Shown: positions 44,621-50,874 of the stretch, piece by piece | Numbering within the stretch: position 1 is the stretch's first letter | How the letters are laid out: each line of letters opens with the position of its first letter | Source: DATKYQ01 sp035528415 | GTDB taxonomy: Bacteria > Myxococcota > B64-G9 | Assembly: GCA_035528415.1 (NCBI GenBank) | Contig: DATKYQ010000039.1 | Span: forward strand, 44,458 to 108,457 | Direction: 5' to 3' | Length of the DNA stretch: 64,000 nt | Made by a program: the position numbers and the translations under genes | The notes under the pieces: generated by a model | The model's database searches: none | The model's input: the letters and a program-made list of their open reading frames with translations, nothing else | Told to the model about the DNA's origin: nothing

Positions 44621-45169
44621 ATGTTTTGCGAGAAGACTCTCTTGCTGGATGCTGGGTATGCACCCATAAGCATCATTTCGTGGACACGGGCCATCGGCCT
44701 GCTCTGGCTGGGCAAGGTCGAGGTGATCGAGGAGTACGATCGCCTTGTCCGTTCGCCCTCGGTGGCCGTGCGTCTGCCGGCCGTGGTCAGGCTGATGAAA
44801 AGGTTCGTGCGCGGCAAGAATCGAGTGCGCTTCTCGCGCCAGAACATTTACCTCCGCGACGGTGGTCGCTGTCAGTATTGCCGGAGCAATGTAACCCTGG
44901 GCGATTGCACCTTCGATCACGTCGTGCCGCGTTTCAGGGGCGGAAGAACCTGCTGGACGAACGTCGTTTTGGCCTGTGTCGCCTGCAACCGCAAGAAGGG
45001 CTCCAAAACCCCCGCGCAGGCCGGCCTGCGGCTGAGGAAGAGTCCCAGGATGCCTTCTCACATTCCCTACGTGGTGTTCAAGCTGCACCAGATGGGCGCG
45101 GTGCCAAACCAGTGGCGCGATTACCTTGCCTCGGTCGAATACTGGACGGCGACGCTTCTGCCTGCCTGA
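44621..45169 (+). CDS. HNH endonuclease domain protein
   Basis: 182 residues from ATG 44621, where the family usually begins (MFCEKTLLLDAGYAPISI); a TTG 39 nt earlier is possible. HNH motif at about 82-130: CQYC, FDHVVPRFRGG, TNVVLACVACNRKKG, with two CxxC zinc pairs around the His-Asn-His core. The N-terminal part (WTRAIGLLWLGKVEVIEEY) belongs to the stand-alone bacterial HNH family often seen near myxobacterial housekeeping genes. Probably a structure-specific or unspecific DNA nuclease; no restriction or phage genes nearby. Confidence 0.9.
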   Translation: MFCEKTLLLDAGYAPISIISWTRAIGLLWLGKVEVIEEYDRLVRSPSVAVRLPAVVRLMKRFVRGKNRVRFSRQNIYLRDGGRCQYCRSNVTLGDCTFDHVVPRFRGGRTCWTNVVLACVACNRKKGSKTPAQAGLRLRKSPRMPSHIPYVVFKLHQMGAVPNQWRDYLASVEYWTATLLPA

Positions 45170-45234
45170 CGAAGGAAACTGATCGAGAAGCCGGATCCCA
45201 CGGAAAACATCATTACTTGCCGCGCGGCCCGTGT

Positions 45235-45252
45235 GTCTGGTAAAAACCAGAC
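45235..45252 (+). promoter_or_regulatory. Perfect inverted repeat directly before a start codon
   Basis: GTCTGGT-AAAA-ACCAGAC, 7-bp arms, 4-nt loop, ending at the base before the ATG at 45253. It occupies the place where a ribosome site would be; none is seen. As RNA it would form a hairpin next to the start codon; as DNA it is an operator-like palindrome. Confidence 0.7.
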
Positions 45253-45918
45253 ATGGCGCAACTCGATCCACAAGCCAAGGAACTCGAGCAGCAGTTGGAC
45301 GGCGTCGAGAAACGGGTCGAGCGACTGAGGTCTCTCTACGAGCAGTACTTCCAGGGCATCGAGCGCATGGAGCCTTCCATGGAGCGCACCAGCCTGCACA
45401 ATCTGATCCAGGAGTTGCGGCACTCGAAGGTCCGCAGCACCGGCCTGCGCTTCAGGATCAACCAAGTCGTCTCGCGGATGAACACCTACGAGAACTACTG
45501 GAACCGCATCATGCGACAGATGGAAGCCGGCACCTATCACCGGGACGTTTTCAAGGCCCGCTACCGATCAAGGCTGAAGGCCGAGACCCATGAAGCGGTC
45601 GAGGAAAAAACGAAAGAGCAGACACAGGAGAAAAGCCCCGCGGAGGCCGTAGACAAGAGGCGTCCGGATCCTTCCCCGCCGGCGGCCGGCATCCCGCGCG
45701 GACTGAGCGACGAGAAGATCAAGGCCATCACCGACACCTACCTGCTGGCCAAGCGGCGCTGTCGGGAGCCGACCAGGGGCATCACCCAGGATGCAATCGC
45801 CTCCTCGCTGCGCAAGCAGATCCCCAACATCATGAAGCGCTACAATTGCAAGAGCGTGGAATTCAAGGTTGTAATCAAGAAGGGCAAGGCCATCCTCAAG
45901 GCCGTGCCCAAGTTCTAA
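45253..45918 (+). CDS. Coiled-coil protein with MXAN_5187 C-terminal-like domain
   Basis: 221 residues from ATG 45253. Residues 1-120 are a charged coiled coil (KELEQQLDGVEKRVERLRSLY; NYWNRIMRQMEAG), 120-150 a Pro/Glu/Lys-rich linker, 150-221 a compact basic domain (GLSDEKIKAITDTYLLAKRRC ... VEFKVVIKKGKAILKAVPKF) of the kind named after Myxococcus MXAN_5187. Cytosolic; function unknown, though genetic links to gliding/pilus regulators occur in myxobacteria. No Shine-Dalgarno is visible because a hairpin precedes the start. Convergent with the REC-DUF4388 gene (7-nt gap). Confidence 0.8.
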   Translation: MAQLDPQAKELEQQLDGVEKRVERLRSLYEQYFQGIERMEPSMERTSLHNLIQELRHSKVRSTGLRFRINQVVSRMNTYENYWNRIMRQMEAGTYHRDVFKARYRSRLKAETHEAVEEKTKEQTQEKSPAEAVDKRRPDPSPPAAGIPRGLSDEKIKAITDTYLLAKRRCREPTRGITQDAIASSLRKQIPNIMKRYNCKSVEFKVVIKKGKAILKAVPKF

Positions 45919-45925
45919 GAAACTG

Positions 45926-46627
45926 TTATTTATTTTCTTCGTCCTTGAGACGAATGGCTTCCATTATCAGGTAGTTCAACGATCGGTCGATTGTGCGCCC
46001 GACCCCGTGGCCGTCACACAACATGGTCATCTCGGCGGCCTCCCAGCCGAGAAGCTTCATGGCCGCAGGCTGGCCGGACAACTCTCCGCATTCGGCGTGG
46101 ATAAGTTCGCCCCTGTCGAAAAACAGCACCCCGTTCTCGCGGCCGGGGCCGGCCAGGCTCAAACTGACGGTCTGCCTTTCGGCCGCAAGCAACTGCACGA
46201 AGCCGGCGACGGAGATGCCGCTCAGGAAACCAGCCTGACCCCGAACCGCGTCCGCCGAGAGGATCTCGCCGATGGTTTTTTCGAGCACTACCAGGTCGAC
46301 CGGCTTGCGCAAGAAACGCAGCGCACCGGAATTGAGCGAGTCTCTCTCCAACTCGGCGCTTCCGTAGGCCGTGCAGATCACGAACTTGACGTCCGGAAAC
46401 CTGCGCCGGCAGGCCAGCAAAAGCTCCAGCCCGCTCAGACCCGGCATCCTTATATCGGTCACCACCAGGTCCGGCTTGTGGCGATCGATCATTTCGAGCG
46501 CCCGGGTTCCGTCCGGGGCCCCCATGACCGCGAAACCGGCCGCGTTTTTTCCGAGCCAGGCCAGCATGCCGCTGAGCAAGCTGGCCTCATCATCGACCAG
46601 CAGCACCATTTTGTCTGAAAGACTCAT
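45926..46627 (-). CDS. Response regulator, REC plus DUF4388 (PATAN)
   Basis: 233 residues from ATG 46627 (an ATG two codons earlier is possible). REC domain 5-122: VDDE acidic pair, phospho-acceptor Asp58 in LVVTDIRMPG, Thr/Ala in VICTAYGS, Lys in FLRKPVD. The C-terminal part (about 135-230) is a DUF4388/PATAN domain: FLSGISVAGFVQLLAAERQ, GVLFFDRGELIHAECG, GWEAAEMTML. Divergent from a single-domain CheY-like regulator (105-bp gap), so both may serve one pathway; no kinase gene is adjacent. Confidence 0.87.
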   Translation of the reverse strand: MSLSDKMVLLVDDEASLLSGMLAWLGKNAAGFAVMGAPDGTRALEMIDRHKPDLVVTDIRMPGLSGLELLLACRRRFPDVKFVICTAYGSAELERDSLNSGALRFLRKPVDLVVLEKTIGEILSADAVRGQAGFLSGISVAGFVQLLAAERQTVSLSLAGPGRENGVLFFDRGELIHAECGELSGQPAAMKLLGWEAAEMTMLCDGHGVGRTIDRSLNYLIMEAIRLKDEENK

Positions 46628-46677
46628 GGTCATCGATCCGAAAGATACCACGGTCGGGGTACTGTTTTCCAGACCCT

Positions 46678-46706
46678 TTGACAACCCTGGTGCCGCGGGA
46701 TAGGCT
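46678..46706 (+). promoter_or_regulatory. sigma70-type promoter of CheY-like gene
   Basis: TTGACA (46678-46683, full consensus), 17 nt, TAGGCT (46701-46706), 25 nt before the ATG at 46732. Confidence 0.55.
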
Positions 46707-46731
46707 AGTTGAATCCAACAAGGAGTAAAGT

Positions 46732-47118
46732 ATGAAAGCATCAGCCTTGCCTAAAATACTGGTTGCCGATGACGACTTCGAGATCCAGAAGATGGTCAAG
46801 GCCGCCCTGCTTCCGATCGGCGCCACCCTGCTGACGGCCGACGACGGCGAGCAGGCCATTGAAAAGCTGCTCGTCGAGAAACCGGATCTGATCATCCTCG
46901 ACGTGATGATGCCCCGGCTCTCCGGCTGGGAAGTCGCCAAATATATTCGCGGGCACAAAGAGCTTAAGAACGTGCGCATCCTGATGCTGACCGGGATCGG
47001 CGAAAAGGTCAACAATGCCACCTCGCCGCTGGTCGGCGCAGATGACTATATCGACAAGCCCTTCACTTTCGAAGACCTGGCCGAGCGCGTGCGCGGCTTG
47101 CTCGGCAACCACGCTTGA
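46732..47118 (+). CDS. CheY-like single-domain response regulator
   Basis: 128 residues; AAGGAG 8 nt before ATG. Complete REC domain: Asp13-Asp15 cluster (VADDD), Asp57 in LIILDVMMP, Thr87 in LMLTGIG, Lys109 in DYIDKPF. No output domain, so it acts by protein contact (on a motor, kinase or PATAN protein) after phosphorylation. The next gene starts 12 nt downstream and is probably co-transcribed. Confidence 0.92.
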   Translation: MKASALPKILVADDDFEIQKMVKAALLPIGATLLTADDGEQAIEKLLVEKPDLIILDVMMPRLSGWEVAKYIRGHKELKNVRILMLTGIGEKVNNATSPLVGADDYIDKPFTFEDLAERVRGLLGNHA

Positions 47119-47130
47119 GCCGTCACTCCG

Positions 47131-47868
47131 TTGAGACTCACCTTTCTCGGAACAGGCGGCATGCGACCGGACCCCGAACGGATGGGGCCGTCGATCCTGC
47201 TGAGCCAGGCCGGAACCAACATTCTGCTTGACTGCGGACCCTGTTCGCTGCGCTCGCTGGCCCAGGCCGGTCACGACACCGCCGCCATCGACGGCGTCTG
47301 CCTGACTCACAGGCACACCGATCACGTCAGCGAGTTCGGCCTGCTTCTCGACCTGGAAAAGAATCGATCGAGAAAGAGGCCCCTGGCCGTTGCCGGGCCC
47401 GCAATCGTCGACGAGCTGATCGCTTTTCACCTTGCCTGGGGCAGGGACGAGCCTGCCGATCTCGGCTTTGCGCTTACCAGGTTGCTCATGCCCGGCCGGG
47501 GACGAATCGGGCCTTTCCAAGTCAGGGGCGAAAGCGTCCCGCATGTCACTCACAGTGTTGGATACAGGGTAGAAGCGGCCGGCAAGAGCCTGGTATATCC
47601 AGGTGACTGTGGGCCCGGAGACGAAGTGGTGTACCTGGCCGAGAGAGCAAACCTGCTGGTACTCGAGGCGAGCCTGCCCTGTGGGTCCGGCTCTGCGGCC
47701 CATCTTTCTCCAGAGGACGCCGCCGCGATCGCCAAGGCTGCCCGTTGCGACAAACTGGTCCTGACGCACTTCCCCCCGGGGGCCGATATCGAGGCGGCCC
47801 TGGCGACCTGCCGCCGGCAAGGCATCGACACGCAGGCCGCCCGTGACCTGGCCGAGATAGAGATCTGA
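47131..47868 (+). CDS. MBL-fold metallohydrolase, RNase Z-like
   Basis: 245 residues from TTG 47131; no clear ribosome site, and the start is inferred from the usual MRLTFLGTGGM N-terminus. Metal-binding motif LTHRHTDH (HxHxDH), then His in VPHVTHSVGY, Asp in YPGDCGPGD and final His in LTHFPPG. Overall pattern is that of arylsulfatase/RNase Z-type metallo-beta-lactamase hydrolases with two zinc ions. The RNase Z exosite arm is not visible, so tRNA processing is doubtful; a small-molecule phosphodiesterase or esterase is as likely. Confidence 0.87.
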   Translation: MRLTFLGTGGMRPDPERMGPSILLSQAGTNILLDCGPCSLRSLAQAGHDTAAIDGVCLTHRHTDHVSEFGLLLDLEKNRSRKRPLAVAGPAIVDELIAFHLAWGRDEPADLGFALTRLLMPGRGRIGPFQVRGESVPHVTHSVGYRVEAAGKSLVYPGDCGPGDEVVYLAERANLLVLEASLPCGSGSAAHLSPEDAAAIAKAARCDKLVLTHFPPGADIEAALATCRRQGIDTQAARDLAEIEI

Positions 47869-47876
47869 AAAGAACT

Positions 47877-48872
47877 TCAGGCGCCCGTGTCGATCCATCC
47901 CGGGCTGCGGCATGCTTCTCCCTCGGGGAAGGCCCAGTTGTCTTCCCCGTCCGTGGCCGCGGGATCGAGGCGCATCAGCGCGCATCCTTCGTGATTGCTC
48001 ATATCAACCCAACCGCCGTAACGATCGCGCTCCTGGCCTTGGGCATCCTTGATGACGATCACCTCGTCCCCGGCGTTTCTCAACCCGTGCGGTGTCAGTG
48101 TTGCGTGGCCGGTGCAAAAAAGCGCCGTTCCCGCGCGCAGGTCACTTGGCGGTACGAAGGCCTGGCCCACGAGCAACGCGACGCTCCCCGGTCCGAGCAG
48201 TGTTGGATCGCCCTGCTCGCAGGGCGAGAGCAGATCCCCGGCATCACTCCCGCCGCTGTCGTCTATGCGAAAGGCCCTCAGATCGACTGCCGCCGAGCCC
48301 AGGTTGGCCAGTTCGACATACTCGCCTTCGCTTTCGGGGCCTTCCGGGTTGGCCATGATCTCGGTGATCCTCACGCCACCTGCTTCGGTTGTGAACTCGT
48401 GCAGCAGATGCGTGTTCATTCCCGTGGGCCGGCCGCGCTCGTCATAGCGCAGCTCGGTAACCAGCCGGTTGCCGGCCAGATCGGTTACGGCCGCCGATAC
48501 GGCCACGGTGTAGGCCGTCGCCGGTTTCAACTGTTCGCGAGGATCGAGCACGATACGCCGGCCGTCCAGATCGCCTTGTGAGTCGCAGGCGACCAGCCTT
48601 TCTGAGTTCTTTGCGGTCAGTGGCGGCTTGTCGAAATCGGCCAGCAGTTGACCGTCAATGCGATCCGAACGAACCAGGATCACCAGGTTGCCCTCGCCCT
48701 GTCCGAAAAGCACGGGCTCCGAGAAGAGAACCTCCACGCTCGCACCCAGCGAGGTTGCGTCTCCCTGCGGCATGAACTCCACAGCGGTGGGCGGCAGGCT
48801 GTCGGTGTCCGGGGGTTCGACGCTCATGCAACCCGCGCTCAGCACACATACCAACAAGATCAATTTATTCAT
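47877..48872 (-). CDS. Lipoprotein with Ig-like and lamin-tail (LTD) domains
   Basis: 331 residues from ATG 48872 (GAGGTG 5 nt before), overlapping the stop of the upstream gene (ATGA). Lipobox LSAGC. Residues ~25-165: Big_5-type Ig-like domain (VEVLFSEPVLFGQG, TAYTVAVSAAVTDLAGNRL). Residues ~170-325: lamin-tail domain (VRITEIMANPEGPESEGEYV, VELANLGSAAVDLRAFRI). LTDs occur on exported bacterial nucleases, esterases and cell-wall proteins as binding modules. Translationally coupled to the secreted protein upstream, under a sigma54-type promoter at 49564. Confidence 0.85.
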   Translation of the reverse strand: MNKLILLVCVLSAGCMSVEPPDTDSLPPTAVEFMPQGDATSLGASVEVLFSEPVLFGQGEGNLVILVRSDRIDGQLLADFDKPPLTAKNSERLVACDSQGDLDGRRIVLDPREQLKPATAYTVAVSAAVTDLAGNRLVTELRYDERGRPTGMNTHLLHEFTTEAGGVRITEIMANPEGPESEGEYVELANLGSAAVDLRAFRIDDSGGSDAGDLLSPCEQGDPTLLGPGSVALLVGQAFVPPSDLRAGTALFCTGHATLTPHGLRNAGDEVIVIKDAQGQERDRYGGWVDMSNHEGCALMRLDPAATDGEDNWAFPEGEACRSPGWIDTGA

Positions 48873-49528
48873 GGCTTCACCTCGCACCAGTTTTTCGAGA
48901 AACGACCTGCCGTCCAGGCATTCAGCGAGGCCGTGGCTTCGAGAAGTTTCAAGGCTTCGGGTGTGCCCGGAAGCGGTAGGCCCCGCACCAGCAGGCGCAG
49001 CCGATCGAAATACAAGCGCACGACCATGTTGGCAATTTCCATCCTGTCCATGGCGCGCTTAGCCGCCTCGCGGGCCACGTTAATCTCGTCGGGGTTGTAG
49101 ATTGCCCGGGGCAAATCCCAGCTCAGGTTCGCATCCCAGCGCCAGCCGTCGCTGTGCTGCAGCTGATCGACCGGCGACGTGCCGGCCTCGTAGCGGTAGT
49201 CCCAGCGCCCGCCGATGTCTTTCGAAACCCCGCCAGTGAGGCGCGGCAGCCAACCTGCGGCCCTGACTCTTCCCTCCCGCGAACGATCGCGAGCCGCTTG
49301 CAAACCGGCCTCTTCCCATGCCACCCTGACGACCAGGGCCACACCGGGCTCCTTCTTCAGGCAACGCGGCCGCCTTCTCTTGCCGGTGGAAGTGGGTTGC
49401 GTCTGCTGCGGCGCCGGTTGCAGCCCGAGATCCAGCGTCAACTCGTCCTGGTGGCCGCTATCGCCGGCGCTGCACAGCTGCGCCGTCGCCAGAACAATTG
49501 CCATCACAGACATCTTGATTGTTTGCAT
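48869..49528 (-). CDS. Secreted protein with TolC-like helical segment
   Basis: 219 residues from ATG 49528 (GGGAGA 6 nt before). Signal peptide about 1-21. A basic stretch GKRRRPRCLKK is followed by VALVVRVAWEEAGLQAARDR, GWLPRLTGGVSKDIGG, then a helix NVAREAAKRAMDRMEIANMVV that resembles one hairpin arm of TolC-type outer-membrane efflux proteins. At 219 residues it is about half the length of TolC, so it is either a truncated relative or an independent protein. Start of a two-gene sigma54-type transcription unit with the LTD lipoprotein. Confidence 0.7.
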   Translation of the reverse strand: MQTIKMSVMAIVLATAQLCSAGDSGHQDELTLDLGLQPAPQQTQPTSTGKRRRPRCLKKEPGVALVVRVAWEEAGLQAARDRSREGRVRAAGWLPRLTGGVSKDIGGRWDYRYEAGTSPVDQLQHSDGWRWDANLSWDLPRAIYNPDEINVAREAAKRAMDRMEIANMVVRLYFDRLRLLVRGLPLPGTPEALKLLEATASLNAWTAGRFSKNWCEVKP

Positions 49529-49563
49529 CTTCGTCTCCCGTATCTTTCACGGTTCCCAAACCA

Positions 49564-49580
49564 ATGCACCAGCCGTGCCA
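49564..49580 (-). promoter_or_regulatory. sigma54-type promoter of the 49528 operon
   Basis: Minus strand TTGGCACG-GCTG-GTGCA (TGGCACGGCTGGTGCAT, 49580-49564). -24 block perfect, one mismatch at -12, GG-N10-GC. Predicted start site near 49554, 26 nt before the ATG at 49528, leaving room for its ribosome site. Confidence 0.78.
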
Positions 49581-49654
49581 AGCAGCGGCGGTTTGCATAA
49601 CCCCGCGAACTACAACAGGTCGCATTTTTGTCCGCTGGCGCCGGCAGCGCTGGT

Positions 49655-49673
49655 GTGTCCGGTTTTCGGACAC
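49655..49673. promoter_or_regulatory. Palindrome GTGTCCGGTTTTCGGACAC, enhancer-like
   Basis: Seven-bp arms GTGTCCG/CGGACAC around GTTTT, centred 85 bp upstream of the -24 GG of the promoter at 49564. A near-identical site lies at 50234-50252 with the same geometry. Confidence 0.72.
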
Positions 49674-49676
49674 CCC

Positions 49677-50129
49677 TCAAGGAGTGATGAGTTCGAAAAG
49701 TGACTGAAGGTCGGATACGATAGGACACCCGGGCGCGTCCCCCGCGCCGAGTTCGCGGCAGATCATGCGGGCCGCCGAGATCATCTTGCGCTCGTCTTCG
49801 AGCAAGCGCCTTTGGGCAAGATAAGAATTGTGCCGGGCTTGTTCCCAGGCGGAGGAACCTTCGGGCACCACAACACTATCGAGCTTCCAGACCAACCTGA
49901 GCGAGACACCCATAGTACTTTGCCTGCGCAAGACGATCCCGCCCTCCGCCCCGCCGCTAAAACCGACAGATTCTCCCCCGCTCACATCAAAGACAATCCC
50001 GGGCAGCCAGCCAACCCAACACGGCGGCGGCATGAGCGGCGCAATATGTGGGTTACGAGCGGTCGCACAGCCGGCCGCCGTGAGGCCAACTAGCAACAGC
50101 AATCCGAAAAATCTGACGGGAACAGGCAT
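49677..50129 (-). CDS. Small lipoprotein, sigma54-type promoter
   Basis: 150 residues from ATG 50129. Lipobox TAAGC. The mature part has a Gly-rich beta segment (GGESVGFSGGAEGGIVLRR) and a helical C-terminus (ARHNSYLAQRRLLEDERKMIS). No family recognised. No Shine-Dalgarno precedes the ATG, and the sigma54-type promoter at 50142-50158 predicts transcription starting about 3 nt before it, so the mRNA would be almost leaderless. Same regulatory layout as the 49528 operon immediately downstream. Confidence 0.7.
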   Translation of the reverse strand: MPVPVRFFGLLLLVGLTAAGCATARNPHIAPLMPPPCWVGWLPGIVFDVSGGESVGFSGGAEGGIVLRRQSTMGVSLRLVWKLDSVVVPEGSSAWEQARHNSYLAQRRLLEDERKMISAARMICRELGAGDAPGCPIVSDLQSLFELITP

Positions 50130-50141
50130 CGTCGCAGTGAC

Positions 50142-50158
50142 ATGCGAAGCTCGTGCCA
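50142..50158 (-). promoter_or_regulatory. sigma54-type promoter of the 50129 gene
   Basis: Minus strand CTGGCACG-AGCT-TCGCA (TGGCACGAGCTTCGCAT, 50158-50142). Perfect -24 block, one mismatch at -12, GG-N10-GC. Confidence 0.75.
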
Positions 50159-50233
50159 GAAACAAGAGGCAGGTGTAACTCACCGATTACAAAGACGCCC
50201 GCACCAATGCGGTATCCATCTCACGCGCCTCAC

Positions 50234-50252
50234 GTGTCCTAAAATCGGACAC
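50234..50252. promoter_or_regulatory. Palindrome GTGTCCTAAAATCGGACAC, enhancer-like
   Basis: Reverse strand reads GTGTCCGATTTTAGGACAC, matching the 49655 site at 17 of 19 positions. Centred 86 bp upstream of the -24 GG at 50156-50157. Confidence 0.72.
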
Positions 50253-50265
50253 ACCCGAGACCTGA

Positions 50266-50874
50266 TTATGTGGCTCTGACTATGTGGCTGGCACCGGTGA
50301 GTGTTTCGACTATTGCATACATGTTGCTGATATTGCCTGCCGCCAGTCGATCCTTGATGCCGAAGTAATTCAGGCAAGTGCCGCACACCAGTATCTCGAC
50401 GCCCACCTGCTCGAGTTGGCGGATCTGTGGGAGCACCGGCGAGCCTTCCACTGCCAGCTTCGCCCCGCCGTTTACGAAGATGGCGTGTGAGATCTTGCCC
50501 TTGAACTGGCTCAAGGTGTCGAGGAAGGCGGCCATCAGGACAGAGCCGAGTTCGTCGTCGCCGCGGCCCATGCCTTCCGACGAGACGAACACCACTGTCT
50601 TGCCGCAACCGCTCGACTCACAGACAATGGGAGGCGGTTCCGGCGCCGGAACGTTTTTTCCGGGCTTGATGATGAGACGAAACTCACCGCCCTTCCGTTC
50701 AGCGCTCACCCCCGCTCCCTGACTCTCGGCAAAACGGGTCACGTTGCTACAGGCCGCCTCGTTGTCGACGATCACGACAAACGACCCGGCGGCATCCTCC
50801 AGCGCCTTCTTTGTCTCGAGAACCGGATGCGGGCAGCCGAGTCCGCGGCAATCTACAGTTTTCTGGTCGCTCAT
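50266..50874 (-). CDS. yedF: Sulfurtransferase-like selenium metabolism protein YedF
   Basis: 202 residues from ATG 50874, overlapping the preceding stop (ATGA), GAGGG 5 nt before. N-terminal TusA/SirA domain (1-75) with the active-site motif CRGLGCPHPV (Cys14 in CPHP). C-terminal DsrE-like domain (about 95-202) with TVVFVSSEGMGRGDDELG and CGTCLNYFGIKDRL (redox Cys pair). Two-domain YedF proteins accompany selenium donor pathways (SelD) in many bacteria, but no selD, selA or selenoprotein is visible here. It is the last gene of an operon of exported proteins, an odd context. Confidence 0.9.
   Translation of the reverse strand: MSDQKTVDCRGLGCPHPVLETKKALEDAAGSFVVIVDNEAACSNVTRFAESQGAGVSAERKGGEFRLIIKPGKNVPAPEPPPIVCESSGCGKTVVFVSSEGMGRGDDELGSVLMAAFLDTLSQFKGKISHAIFVNGGAKLAVEGSPVLPQIRQLEQVGVEILVCGTCLNYFGIKDRLAAGNISNMYAIVETLTGASHIVRAT

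Noticed and set aside
44621..45169. HNH gene as part of a mobile intron or restriction system
   Set aside because: No intron-maturase, methylase or phage genes nearby; the stand-alone family fits.
50266..50874. Selenoprotein or UGA-decoding features around yedF
   Set aside because: No in-frame UGA with a SECIS-like structure and no sel genes were seen.
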